From Ahrensia sp. R2A130 (GTDB taxonomy: Bacteria; Pseudomonadota; Alphaproteobacteria; Rhizobiales; Rhizobiaceae): a DNA stretch of 64,000 nucleotides. The position numbers and the translations under genes were made by a program. The stretch spans positions 124,001-188,000 of the forward strand of contig NZ_AEEB01000005.1 in assembly GCF_000179775.1 (NCBI RefSeq). Direction: 5' to 3'. This document shows positions 47,115 through 56,191 of this stretch, piece after piece; within the stretch, counting starts at the first letter, position 1, and the number at the start of each line of letters is the position of its first letter. The notes beneath the pieces were generated by a model. It made no database searches, was not told the DNA's origin, and was given only the letters and a program-made list of their open reading frames with translations.

Positions 47115-47888
47115 ATGAGCGTTTCGACAGATACATCCACAGCCCCCCAACGACGTCCCGGTCTTGCGGCATTGGCGAACCCGACGCGGTTCCTCGCCTT
47201 CACGAAGATCGTGCTGCCGTGGCTTGCGGCTGTGACAGTGATAGCGTTGGCAGTCGGACTTTATATGTCCTTCAACGTGCCGGACGATTACCAGCAGGGC
47301 CGGACGGTCCGCATCATGTTCGTACACGTGCCTTCCGTCTGGATGGCGATGGCCGCTTATATGACCATGGTCTCCGGCGCGCTCGGCGTGTTGGTCTGGC
47401 GGCATCCCCTGGCAGACGTGGCTGCGCGGGCGGCTGCCCCCATCGGCGCGACATTCACATTTCTCGGCCTCGCCACCGGCTCCATCTGGGGTCGCCCCAT
47501 GTGGGGCACCTGGTGGGAATGGGACGCGCGGCTAACCTCGTTTCTCATCCTGCTCATCATCTATCTCGGCCTCATCGCCCTGTGGAACGCCATCGAGGAG
47601 CCCGCCCGTTCGGCCCGCATAGCGGCGGTGGCAATCCTCATCGGCGCGATCAATATCCCGATCATCCGCTTTTCGGTAGAATGGTTCACGACGCTGCATC
47701 AGGGGCCGAGCGTCATCCGCGAAGGTGGCCCATCGCTGGCACCGCAATTCCTCTATCCGCTGCTGACCATGGGCTTCGCATTTCTGCTGTTGTTCCTGAT
47801 GCTACACCTGTGGGCCATGCGAAACGAAATCATGCGCCGCCAAATCAGAACGCTGCAGCGCAAAGCAGCCCGTTCCGCGAGAGGTTAG
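47115..47888 (+). CDS. ccmC: haem-handling protein CcmC
   Basis: Six-helix membrane protein of 257 residues that presents haem to CcmE. The tryptophan-rich haem-binding loop is complete (GRPMWGTWWEWDARLTS) near residues 125-141 and conserved histidines flank it (FVHVPSVWMAM; TTLHQGPS). CTAGGA lies before the ATG. Followed after three bases by ccmD. Confidence 0.96.
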   Translation: MSVSTDTSTAPQRRPGLAALANPTRFLAFTKIVLPWLAAVTVIALAVGLYMSFNVPDDYQQGRTVRIMFVHVPSVWMAMAAYMTMVSGALGVLVWRHPLADVAARAAAPIGATFTFLGLATGSIWGRPMWGTWWEWDARLTSFLILLIIYLGLIALWNAIEEPARSARIAAVAILIGAINIPIIRFSVEWFTTLHQGPSVIREGGPSLAPQFLYPLLTMGFAFLLLFLMLHLWAMRNEIMRRQIRTLQRKAARSARG

Positions 47889-47891
47889 ATT

Positions 47892-48068
47892 ATGATCGAA
47901 GCACTCTTCGGCGCAAAGTATTTTGGCTTTATCGCGGGCGCTTATGGCGTCGTAATACTGGCACTCGTGCTGCTGACCATGTCAATCTGGCTAACCTCCC
48001 GCCGCCGCCGCGCGCAATTGGCGAAACTGGAAGAGGCCGGTCTGCGCCGCGCTTCGAAGGCTGCCTGA
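47892..48068 (+). CDS. ccmD: haem exporter protein CcmD
   Basis: 58-residue small subunit of the complex: one membrane helix (GAYGVVILALVLLTMSIW) followed by a basic tail (SRRRRAQLAKLEEAGLRR), the standard CcmD plan. It lies three bases after ccmC and its TGA shares a base with the ccmG ATG (TGATG at 48066-48070). Recognised by context and pattern. Confidence 0.9.
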   Translation: MIEALFGAKYFGFIAGAYGVVILALVLLTMSIWLTSRRRRAQLAKLEEAGLRRASKAA

Positions 48069-48658
48069 TGCCCAATCCAAAAATTGACAAACAAGCCACC
48101 AAACGCACCCGTCTCTGGATGATGATCCCGCTCGCCATCTTCGGCGGTCTGGTGGGCATATTCGCCGTGCAGCTTTTGTCGGGTCGTGACTCCGGCGAAC
48201 TTCCATCGGCACTCATCGGTAAAACAGCGCCCAGCTTCGATCTGCCCGCACTGCCCGGTTTGATGAATGACGGTCAGCCCGTGCCAGCCCTCGCCTCCAC
48301 TGACCTACCAGGTGATCTGCGGTTGGTGAATATCTTTGCAAGCTGGTGCGCGCCCTGCCGTGCCGAACACCCGGTGCTCATGGCACTGGCCGAGCGCTAC
48401 GAGGTCGATATCGTCGGCATCAACTACAAAGACAAAGACCCCAACGCGCTCAAATTCCTGAACGAGCTGGGCAACCCCTACAGCCGCGTCGGCACCGACC
48501 AGCCGGGTCGCACGGCAATTGAATGGGGTTTCTACGGAATACCGGAAACATTTCTGGTCGATGCCAAAGGCGTGGTCCGCCACAAAATCGTCGGCCCAAT
48601 CGACGCGAAGAAATTTGAACTGCTTCAGGCGAAGATTACGGAGTTGAAGGGGAACTAG
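48068..48658 (+). CDS. ccmG: thiol:disulfide interchange protein CcmG/DsbE
   Basis: Membrane-anchored periplasmic thioredoxin of 196 residues that keeps apocytochrome c cysteines reduced. N-terminal anchor (residues 15-38), active site FASWCAPCRAEHP, the GVYGVPET-type loop read as GFYGIPETF. Usual CcmG insert KDKDPNALKFLNELGNP is present. Its stop overlaps that of convergent yciB in CTAG. ccmE, ccmF and ccmH are not in the window. Confidence 0.95.
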   Translation: MPNPKIDKQATKRTRLWMMIPLAIFGGLVGIFAVQLLSGRDSGELPSALIGKTAPSFDLPALPGLMNDGQPVPALASTDLPGDLRLVNIFASWCAPCRAEHPVLMALAERYEVDIVGINYKDKDPNALKFLNELGNPYSRVGTDQPGRTAIEWGFYGIPETFLVDAKGVVRHKIVGPIDAKKFELLQAKITELKGN

Positions 48659-49281
48659 CCTTCCTCCTTCTCCTCCGTCGAATGCTTCATCAGCATCGGC
48701 GTTTGGCTCAGCACGAAGAGGAATGTCAGGCCGGTCATTCCCCAGAATTTGAAGCCGACCCAAAAACCTTCGGAAAAATTGCGCCAGACTATTTCGTTCA
48801 CCACAGCGAGGAACAGAAAGAAAAAGCCCCAGCGCTTGGTCAGGATCATCCAACCTTCATCGTCGATGGCAAAGGCCATGCCCATTACGGTTTTCAAGAA
48901 GCTCTTGCCGAAAGCCAGCCCCACCAGCAGCACCACGCCGAACAGCGTGTTGATGATAGTCGGCTTCATCTTGATGAATGTGTCGTCGGCAAACCACAAC
49001 GTCAGCCCGCCGAAGATTGTCACCACCACCAGCGTAACGATGGGCATCGCAGGAACGGATTTCGTCAGCCACAACGATCCGGCAATGGATAGAGCCGTCG
49101 CCACCATAATGACGGCGGTTGCCAGCATGATGGGCTGTTCGAAGATTCCGGTGAGCCCGAACCATTCGACAAATCGTGCGCCCTGCGTGTAGGCGATGAC
49201 GAAACACGCCACCGGCCCAAGCTCGAGCAACATTTTGAGGGCGGGTGAAACCTTGGTGTCTTCAGTTTCCTGAATTGGCAT
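48655..49281 (-). CDS. yciB: inner-membrane septation protein YciB
   Basis: YciB/IspZ (formerly intracellular septation protein A), 208 residues, five to six membrane helices. Family marks: ELGPVACFVIAY near the start, KPTIINTLFGVVLLVGL and the WMILTKRWGFFFLFLAVVNEIVWR block (quoted in parts) with the conserved Trp residues. Start at 49281 has AAAGGT upstream. Needed for normal cell envelope in relatives. Divergent from acnA. Confidence 0.92.
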   Translation of the reverse strand: MPIQETEDTKVSPALKMLLELGPVACFVIAYTQGARFVEWFGLTGIFEQPIMLATAVIMVATALSIAGSLWLTKSVPAMPIVTLVVVTIFGGLTLWFADDTFIKMKPTIINTLFGVVLLVGLAFGKSFLKTVMGMAFAIDDEGWMILTKRWGFFFLFLAVVNEIVWRNFSEGFWVGFKFWGMTGLTFLFVLSQTPMLMKHSTEEKEEG

Positions 49282-49391
49282 GTCGACCTTTCGGAAGAAG
49301 TTGTTCGTGGGCGAACCGCCCGTAAAGTCGATATGGACGCTTGGGGCGGCAATATCTATACCAAGGGCAACCGGCAAAGGAGCCCGCACAC

Positions 49392-52178
49392 ATGACCGCA
49401 TCTCTAGACAGCTTTTCCGCGAAAAAGACCCTCGACGTCAACGGCAAGCCCTACACCTATTTTAGCCTCATCGAAGCCGAAAAGAACGGCCTCAAAGGCA
49501 TTTCGAAACTGCCCTACTCGCTGAAGGTGCTGTTGGAAAACCTGTTGCGCTTCGAAGATGGCCGCTCGGTCACGAAAGCAGACATCGAAGCTGTTGCCGC
49601 CTGGATCGACAACAAAGGTTCCGCTGGAACCGAGATCGCCTACCGCCCGGCCCGCGTATTGATGCAGGACTTCACCGGCGTTCCCGCCGTGGTTGACCTC
49701 GCCGCCATGCGCGATGCGACCCACAATCTCGGCGGCAACACCGACGCCATCAACCCGCAGGTGCCGGTCGATCTCGTGATCGACCACTCGGTGATGGTGG
49801 ATTATTTCGGCGGCGAGAACGCATTCGAGAAAAACGTCGAGCGCGAATACGAGCGCAACGGCGAACGCTACACCTTCCTAAAATGGGGCCAGCAAGCGTT
49901 CAAAAACTTTCGCGTGGTTCCTCCGGGAACCGGCATCTGCCACCAAGTTAACCTCGAATATCTCGCCCAGACCGTCTGGACCCGTGAGGAAACTGACGGT
50001 TCCACACTAGCCTACCCTGACACGCTGGTGGGAACCGATTCCCACACCACCATGGTCAACGGCCTGTCCGTGCTCGGTTGGGGTGTTGGCGGCATCGAAG
50101 CGGAAGCGGCCATGCTCGGCCAGCCCGTTACCATGCTCATCCCCGAAGTCATAGGCTTCCGTCTCGAAGGCCAGATGGCAGAAGGCATCACAGCGACCGA
50201 CCTCGTTCTGGTCATCGTGCAGATGCTTCGTGAAAAAGGTGTTGTCGGTAAATTCGTCGAATTCTTCGGCCCAGGTCTCGACCACCTGACGCTGGAAGAT
50301 CAGGCGACTATCGCCAACATGGCACCGGAATACGGCGCGACTTGCGGCTTTTTCCCTGTCGACAAAGACACCGTGAACTACCTGAAATCCACCGGCCGCG
50401 ATGCCGACCGCGTGGCCTTGGCCGAACAGTATTCCAAGGCGCAGGGCATGTGGCGCGACACATCGAGCGAAGACCCTGTCTTCACCGACACACTGACGCT
50501 TGATCTGAAAACCGTCGTCCCATCCATCTCCGGCCCCAAACGTCCGCAGGACCGTGTGGCGCTGGACGTGGCGCCGGAAAGTTTTGCAAAGGCCATCATC
50601 GACATTCGTGGTGGCGAAGACCGCCGTCAGGCACCCGCCAAGGACCGTGCAGAAGGCCGCTGGATCGCCGAAGGCGGTGCACAGGTGAATGAAGATCCGA
50701 TGCCAGCAGGCACGATGGGCTACCCCGTCGAAGGTCAGAACTTCCATCTTGGCGATGGCGACGTTGTCGTTGCTGCCATCACGTCGTGCACCAACACGTC
50801 GAACCCATCCGTGCTGATCGCTGCAGGCCTCGTTGCCCGCAACGCCCGCGCAAAGGGTCTGACCGTGAAGCCATGGGTAAAAACCTCGCTCGCCCCCGGT
50901 TCGCAAGTTGTCACAGACTATCTCGACAAGGCCGGTCTTTCCGAAGAGCTGGATGCCATGGGCTTCAACCTCGTCGGCTACGGCTGCACCACCTGCATCG
51001 GTAACTCCGGCCCGTTGGCCGAAGAAATCTCGGAAGCCATCCACAAGAACGATCTGGTCGCCACATCGGTGCTGTCGGGCAACCGCAACTTCGAAGGGCG
51101 TATCTCACCGGACGTGCGGGCAAACTACCTCGCCTCGCCACCATTGGTCGTCGCCTACGCGATTGCAGGCACGATGCACGTGAATGTCGCCAAGGATTCG
51201 CTCGGCAAAGACCAAGACGGCAACGATGTGTTCTTGAAAGACATCTGGCCATCTTCTGCCGAAATTTCTGAAATCATGCGTGAAGTCGTGACCGAAGAAA
51301 TGTTCCGCAGCCGCTACGGCGACGTCTTCAAGGGCGATGAAAAATGGCGCGGCATCAATGCCGGTGAAGGCGACACATACGGTTGGGAATCCTCTTCCAC
51401 CTACGTGCAGAACCCGCCTTACTTCGACGGCATGTCGATGGAGCCGGAAGCGATCGAGGATATCGAAGGCGCCCGCGTGCTTTCGCTGTTCCACGATTCC
51501 ATCACCACCGACCACATCTCCCCCGCCGGTGCCATCAAGGGCGAAAGCCCCGCTGGTGATTATCTGCGCGGCCATCAGGTGCGTCCGGTGGAGTTCAACT
51601 CCTACGGTGCCCGCCGCGGCAACCATGACGTGATGATGCGTGGCACCTTCGCCAACATCCGCATCCGCAACCAGATGCTGGACAATGTAGAAGGCGGCTA
51701 TTCCGTCCACTACCCGTCCGGCGAACAGGGCGCGATGTACGATGTGGCCATGCGTTATGCAGACGAGAACGTGCCGCTGGTGATCTTCGCCGGCAAGGAA
51801 TACGGCTCCGGCTCTTCCCGCGACTGGGCAGCCAAAGGCACCCGCCTGCTGGGCGTGCGCGCCGTGATCGTGGAAAGCTTCGAGCGCATCCACCGTTCCA
51901 ACCTCGTTGGCATGGGCGTGTTGCCGCTGGTCTTCACCAATGGCGACACATGGGAAGGTCTCGGCCTGACGGGCAAAGAGAAGGTCACCATTCGTGGCCT
52001 TGACGATCTGTCGCCGCGCCAGACCATGAAAGCCGATATCGAAATGGCGGACGGTTCGACCAAAACCATCGAACTGCTGTCGCGCATCGATACCGAGGAC
52101 GAGTTGGATTACTTCCGCAACGGCGGCATTCTCCACTACGTGCTGCGCAACCTGAACCGCGAAGCCAAAGCTGCATAG
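49392..52178 (+). CDS. acnA: aconitate hydratase A
   Basis: TCA-cycle enzyme turning citrate to isocitrate through a 4Fe-4S cluster, 928 residues. Cluster cysteines C466 (TSCTNTSNP), C532 and C535 (GYGCTTCIGNSG); substrate residues in GTDSHTTMVNGL and GSGSSRDWAAKG. AGGAG supports the ATG at 49392. Monocistronic, terminated at 52228-52263. Iron-responsive RNA moonlighting is known for the family but nothing here shows it. Confidence 0.97.
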   Translation: MTASLDSFSAKKTLDVNGKPYTYFSLIEAEKNGLKGISKLPYSLKVLLENLLRFEDGRSVTKADIEAVAAWIDNKGSAGTEIAYRPARVLMQDFTGVPAVVDLAAMRDATHNLGGNTDAINPQVPVDLVIDHSVMVDYFGGENAFEKNVEREYERNGERYTFLKWGQQAFKNFRVVPPGTGICHQVNLEYLAQTVWTREETDGSTLAYPDTLVGTDSHTTMVNGLSVLGWGVGGIEAEAAMLGQPVTMLIPEVIGFRLEGQMAEGITATDLVLVIVQMLREKGVVGKFVEFFGPGLDHLTLEDQATIANMAPEYGATCGFFPVDKDTVNYLKSTGRDADRVALAEQYSKAQGMWRDTSSEDPVFTDTLTLDLKTVVPSISGPKRPQDRVALDVAPESFAKAIIDIRGGEDRRQAPAKDRAEGRWIAEGGAQVNEDPMPAGTMGYPVEGQNFHLGDGDVVVAAITSCTNTSNPSVLIAAGLVARNARAKGLTVKPWVKTSLAPGSQVVTDYLDKAGLSEELDAMGFNLVGYGCTTCIGNSGPLAEEISEAIHKNDLVATSVLSGNRNFEGRISPDVRANYLASPPLVVAYAIAGTMHVNVAKDSLGKDQDGNDVFLKDIWPSSAEISEIMREVVTEEMFRSRYGDVFKGDEKWRGINAGEGDTYGWESSSTYVQNPPYFDGMSMEPEAIEDIEGARVLSLFHDSITTDHISPAGAIKGESPAGDYLRGHQVRPVEFNSYGARRGNHDVMMRGTFANIRIRNQMLDNVEGGYSVHYPSGEQGAMYDVAMRYADENVPLVIFAGKEYGSGSSRDWAAKGTRLLGVRAVIVESFERIHRSNLVGMGVLPLVFTNGDTWEGLGLTGKEKVTIRGLDDLSPRQTMKADIEMADGSTKTIELLSRIDTEDELDYFRNGGILHYVLRNLNREAKAA

Positions 52179-52227
52179 CGGCAGAACAATCAAAGCTGCG
52201 TAACAGCCGCGCTTCATACCTGAATAC

Positions 52228-52263
52228 AAACCCCCGCGATGGTCTGCCGTCGCGGGGTTTTTC
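52228..52263 (+). terminator. rho-independent terminator of acnA
   Basis: AACCCC.CGCGA pairs with TCGCGGGGTT around a ten-base loop, followed by a T-run. Confidence 0.92.
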
Positions 52264-52414
52264 GTTTCACGGCCTCGTTCACCGCGCTTCCCGCGAAAGT
52301 GAGTTGCGTGTGACAGCCCTGTTCGGCCATTTTGAAGTGGAAGAAGCCGCAACCGTTCGTCTGCAGTCCCCGCATGATGAATGTCGGCCACGGCAGGCCC
52401 GAAAGTCGAACGTC

Positions 52415-53200
52415 ATGAAACTGCACATTCCATCCCTGTCGCGCCGCACTGCGCTGGCATTCGCCCTATTGGCAGGCGCAACAGCCATGCAGGTTCTGCC
52501 CACCGACAAAGCAATGGCGGCTGATGCCACACAACCTTCCGCCGTGTTCGAACTGTTCACATCACAGGGCTGTTCGTCCTGCCCACCTGCCGACAAGCTG
52601 CTGGGCGAATATGTGAAGGACGGCGATGTGCTCGCGCTGTCGTTCCATGTCGATTACTGGAATTATCTCGGCTGGGGGGACACATTTTCCAAAGCGGAAT
52701 TTACCGAACGTCAGAAACTCTACGCAGCTTCTCTAGGCCGCAACGGCATCTACACACCGCAGGTCATCATCAATGGCCGCGACCATGCCGTGGGTTCCCG
52801 CAAGGGTGAGATCGAAGCCACCCGAGCTTCGCAGGAGCGCGGCAAGTCATCGGCATTGACCACGAAACTAACCGTCACCCGTGGTGGCGATAGCATCGAG
52901 GTTTCCAGCGAAGCAGGTACAGAAGATGCCACTTTGTGGGTCGTCTATTTCGATCGCGAAAAACAGGTGAAAATCGGACGTGGCGAAAACCGTGGCCGAA
53001 CCATCACCTACCACAACGTGGTGGGCGATATGGCCATGGCCGGCATGATGAAAAGCGGTGCGCTCAACGTGCAACTGCCTTTGGCCAGTATGAAGCAAAA
53101 GGGCTACGATGGCTGCGCCTTCATTTTGCAAAAGGTCACAGCCAACGGCACGCCCGGCGCGATTATCGGCGCGGCCGTAATGAACGACCTGAACGGCTAG
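52415..53200 (+). CDS. secreted thioredoxin-like protein (DUF1223)
   Basis: 261-residue exported protein. Leader with LSRRTALAFALLAGATAM and cleavage near MAADA; then a thioredoxin-like domain with the CxxC in FTSQGCSSCPPAD and the DUF1223 signature HVDYWNYLGWGDTFS, YTPQVIINGRD. A periplasmic redox function is plausible but unproven. Begins after the acnA terminator, with no strong ribosome site seen; the ATG at 52415 is the one that gives a proper leader. Confidence 0.9.
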   Translation: MKLHIPSLSRRTALAFALLAGATAMQVLPTDKAMAADATQPSAVFELFTSQGCSSCPPADKLLGEYVKDGDVLALSFHVDYWNYLGWGDTFSKAEFTERQKLYAASLGRNGIYTPQVIINGRDHAVGSRKGEIEATRASQERGKSSALTTKLTVTRGGDSIEVSSEAGTEDATLWVVYFDREKQVKIGRGENRGRTITYHNVVGDMAMAGMMKSGALNVQLPLASMKQKGYDGCAFILQKVTANGTPGAIIGAAVMNDLNG

Positions 53201-53730
53201 TTTTCGAAAGAGCGATCCCAAAGGAAAACCGGCCTCCGCACCTGAATGGTCCGCCGGCCCGGGCAGGGGGAATGGCGGAGGCAAGTACGAAGACCGGTCT
53301 TCTGCCGCATCGTTACCCATCCCCAGGGGAAGGGAATGAAAACGTTTCTCGACGAACGACAAGTCCACCGAAAACCCGGCCGGGTATGAAGCCTGAAACG
53401 CTTGGGTAGGGAGACCGGCCACCCGGGCAGGGGCAATGGGCGATGGCGGGTCAGGCGCGTCTGCAGGCATTACCGGGGCAACGAGAGAGAAGCTGACCCC
53501 GCAATGCGGCGCGAAAACGGACTCAAAGTGGCGCGATTGTGATCACATTGTCGGGAGCGATCAAACACTGCGACAGTTTTGAAACATTCGGTGTGCTGTT
53601 CCAAAACTGCACAAAATTCGCCCATCGTTTATCCAGCTAATCCGACTGCTGCCAACGACGGATTGAAATTGCCAGCCCTCGGGCTTGAAACCGTCACGCG
53701 TGAGCCTCACAGTTTCATCCAACGCAACAA
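53201..53730. other. 530-base non-coding tract with hairpins, a palindrome and a short direct repeat
   Basis: No gene is supported. Visible elements: a GCCTCCGC/GCGGAGGC stem (53232-53239 with 53275-53282); a perfect 14-base palindrome GAAGACCGGTCTTC (53289-53302); and an 18-base direct repeat (53258-53275 and 53422-53439, one mismatch, CCCGGGCAGGGG core). The right part is AT-richer and should hold the promoter of the DUF2794 gene. A structured small RNA on either strand is possible. Confidence 0.5.
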
Positions 53731-53742
53731 ATGCCAGCCCAA

Positions 53743-54174
53743 ATGGTCTATCAAACCTTGAGCAACAGCCGATCTGAACAAAAAGCCGATCTGATTTCAC
53801 TGGCAGCCCGCAAGCCGCTGGCGAGTTCCGGCACGGCCAACACTTGGGTGGCCTCGACCGGCAACCCCGGAAAACCATCGCAAATCAGCTTCGACCGGCA
53901 GGAACTGACCGCAATTCTGCGTATCTACGGCTTTAAGGTCGCCGATGGTGACTGGCGCGACTACGCCATCGATCATCTGAAAGACCGAGCGGTTTTTTCC
54001 GTCTATCGCCGCGCCAGCGAAGCACCGCTTTACCGTATCGAGAAAAACCCGGCGCTTGCGCGCAAGCAAGGCGCTTACAGTATCGTCAGCAGCGACGGGC
54101 AAGTGCTCAAACGCGGGCATGACATAGTGCAAGTGCTCAAGCTGTTTGAAAAACAGTTGAAGCTGGTGGAGTGA
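53743..54174 (+). CDS. DUF2794 family protein
   Basis: 143 residues; conserved alphaproteobacterial protein of unknown function. The family core is complete: [41 protein letters not shown] (split), [29 protein letters not shown]. No signal peptide. Start taken at the Met at 53743, though one at 53731 is four codons earlier. Its TGA lies in a GTGA/GGAGTGA context leading straight into the next gene. Confidence 0.88.
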   Translation: MVYQTLSNSRSEQKADLISLAARKPLASSGTANTWVASTGNPGKPSQISFDRQELTAILRIYGFKVADGDWRDYAIDHLKDRAVFSVYRRASEAPLYRIEKNPALARKQGAYSIVSSDGQVLKRGHDIVQVLKLFEKQLKLVE

Positions 54175-54179
54175 TCATT

Positions 54180-54602
54180 ATGCAGATGGCCCCGCGGCTT
54201 CTTCTCGGCATCGCCCTTGCACTGTTTTTGGCCTGCCTATTCATGGACGGCTTTTATACAGCCACCGCAAACCCGCGCGACTGGTCACCGGGTTGGGGCG
54301 CTTTGACGGCGGGCTGGATGAGCGGAGCTTTGGCCTGGTGGGCAAACCCTGTGCTACTAGCCAGCTGGCTTGGATTTCCCTTCTCGAAAATAGTGTCCGC
54401 AATTTTGGCATTGGGAAGTTTAGCTCTCGCGCTTTCATTCTTCGGAACCGAAAGTGTGATGGTCAATTCTGCAGGCACTGTTGCTGCGGTGACGGGCATT
54501 GGCCCGGGCTACTGGGTCTGGCTTGCCAGCATGGTGGTCACGATACTTGCCGCACTCGCTGGATTGGCATCTCGCGGTGGAAAAACCACGATGAAAACAT
54601 GA
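54180..54602 (+). CDS. small membrane protein
   Basis: 140 residues with four hydrophobic segments ([65 protein letters not shown]) and little else. No family recognised. GGAG eight bases before the ATG at 54180 supports it, although a GTG at 54171 would overlap the DUF2794 stop. Its stop overlaps the trmD start in ATGA (54599-54602), so the three genes form one unit. Confidence 0.72.
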   Translation: MQMAPRLLLGIALALFLACLFMDGFYTATANPRDWSPGWGALTAGWMSGALAWWANPVLLASWLGFPFSKIVSAILALGSLALALSFFGTESVMVNSAGTVAAVTGIGPGYWVWLASMVVTILAALAGLASRGGKTTMKT

Positions 54603-55297
54603 GCTTTCACGCCTCCATCATCACGCTCTATCCCGACATGTTCCCCGGCCATCTGGGTGCATCACTGGCTGGCCGTGCTTTGGAGCGCGGCGACTGGTCG
54701 TGCGATCCTGTGCAATTGCGCGATTTCGCCACCGATAAACATAGCAATGTGGATGACACACCTGCCGGTGGCGGCGCAGGTATGGTGCTGCGGGCAGACG
54801 TTTTGGGCGCGGCCATCGACGCCACATCTCCCCCACAGGACACCCGCCCCCGCTTGCTGATGAGCCCGCGCGGCAAACCGCTGACACAGGCGCGGGTTCG
54901 ACAACTGGCGGATGGCCCCGGCGCGGTGATCGTGTGCGGACGTTTCGAAGGCGTCGATCAGCGGGTCATCGACAGCCGCAACCTCGAAGAAGTCTCAATC
55001 GGAGACTACATCTTGTCCGGTGGTGAACCCGCAGCGCTTATCCTTCTGGACGCCATCATCCGCCTCTTGCCCGGCGTGATGGGCAACGCAGAATCAGGCA
55101 CGCATGAAAGCTTCGAAGACGGCCTTCTCGAGCACCCCCACTTCACCCGCCCTGCCGAGGTGGAAGGCGTTGCCATCCCCGACGTGCTGCGCGGCGGCAA
55201 CCACAAAGCCATCAACGCATGGCGACGCGAACAGGCAGAACGGCTAACGGCAGAGCGACGGCCTGACCTTCTTCGTGCAAAACCTCTCGACAAATGA
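54599..55297 (+). CDS. trmD: tRNA (guanine-37-N1)-methyltransferase
   Basis: SPOUT methylase of 232 residues making m1G37, which prevents frameshifting. The N-terminal [50 protein letters not shown], and the trefoil-knot segment [16 protein letters not shown] are all present, as is [11 protein letters not shown]. rplS follows as in most bacteria, but rpsP and rimM, often upstream, are replaced here by DUF2794 and a membrane protein. Confidence 0.96.
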   Translation: MSFHASIITLYPDMFPGHLGASLAGRALERGDWSCDPVQLRDFATDKHSNVDDTPAGGGAGMVLRADVLGAAIDATSPPQDTRPRLLMSPRGKPLTQARVRQLADGPGAVIVCGRFEGVDQRVIDSRNLEEVSIGDYILSGGEPAALILLDAIIRLLPGVMGNAESGTHESFEDGLLEHPHFTRPAEVEGVAIPDVLRGGNHKAINAWRREQAERLTAERRPDLLRAKPLDK

Positions 55298-55398
55298 TGG
55301 ATTCGTGCTAGAGCACCCTCGATTTCGTACTTCACGAAATGATCGGTGAACTCGCCCACGGTTTTTAGGCTTCTGTCTTCAACCGTTTCCGACAAGGC

Positions 55399-55418
55399 AG
55401 CCTTCTTTGAAGGCTTTT
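55399..55418 (+). terminator. weak hairpin terminator between trmD and rplS
   Basis: AGCCTTC/GAAGGCT with a three-base loop and TTTT. It may reduce read-through so that rplS is mainly driven by a nearer promoter. A second hairpin, ATTTCGT/ACGAAAT, lies at 55322-55340. Confidence 0.55.
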
Positions 55419-55522
55419 GACCTTGCGGGATGCGGCGCTCTGGCTGGCACAATCAAAAAAGCCGTTGATCGGTGACCGGAGACAACTTCGGCGCGAAGCG
55501 GTGAAAAAACAGGAAGACGACC

Positions 55523-56044
55523 ATGAACATTATCGAACAGCTTGAGGCCGAGCAGGCAGCAAGCATCGACGCAAAGCGCAAGCTCCCGACATTCTCACCG
55601 GGCGACACCGTCCGTGTGATGGTCCGCGTGACTGAGGGCACCCGCACCCGTGTGCAGGCCTATGAAGGCGTCTGCATCGCGCGCAAAGGCGCTGGCATCA
55701 ACGAGAGCTTCACCGTTCGCAAAATCTCCTACGGCGAAGGCGTGGAACGTGTGTTCCCGATGTACTCGCCACTGGTGGAAGACGTTGAAATCGTTCGCCG
55801 CGGTAAGGTGCGGCGCGCCAAACTGTATTATCTGCGTGGCCGTCGCGGTAAATCCGCACGCATCGTGGAAAACACAGGCACCCGTTCGCGCAAGCTGAAC
55901 GAAGCAGAACGCGCAGCATTCCTGGCCGAAAAAGAGCGTCTGGAGGCCGAGAAGGTCGCAGCAGCTCAGCAGCTTGCTGCAGAAAAAGCCGCTGAAGATG
56001 CAGCAGCCGCAAAAGCTGCAGAAGCAGAAGGCGCTTCCGAATAA
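55523..56044 (+). CDS. rplS: 50S ribosomal protein L19
   Basis: Large-subunit protein at the 30S interface, 173 residues. The first 120 residues are the standard domain ([22 protein letters not shown], split; [28 protein letters not shown], split; RGKSARI). A further 50-residue Ala/Glu/Lys-rich helix (about 125-173) extends the C terminus, a feature shared by several Hyphomicrobiales. AGGAAGACG is the ribosome site. Confidence 0.97.
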   Translation: MNIIEQLEAEQAASIDAKRKLPTFSPGDTVRVMVRVTEGTRTRVQAYEGVCIARKGAGINESFTVRKISYGEGVERVFPMYSPLVEDVEIVRRGKVRRAKLYYLRGRRGKSARIVENTGTRSRKLNEAERAAFLAEKERLEAEKVAAAQQLAAEKAAEDAAAAKAAEAEGASE

Positions 56045-56147
56045 GACGACGCTTGATCGGGCAAAAGACGGCGAAGAGCCGTTCGGGATGCAATCATCCC
56101 GCCCCCGTGGAGCGCAGGGCGAAGCCCGATAGCGTGAACACAAATTG

Positions 56148-56181
56148 AAAAGCCGCTTGGGATAACCTGAGCGGCTTTTTT
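56148..56181 (+). terminator. terminator of rplS, active in both directions
   Basis: AAAAGCCGCT and AGCGGCTTTTTT with a 12-base loop. T-runs exist on both strands, so it also can end the M23 peptidase transcript coming from the right. Confidence 0.88.
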
Positions 56182-56191
56182 ATTTCACCAC

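Noticed and set aside
52868-53470. 200-codon minus-strand frame over the DUF1223 gene end and the following gap
   Set aside because: Half of it is antisense to DUF1223; the rest has no recognisable features.
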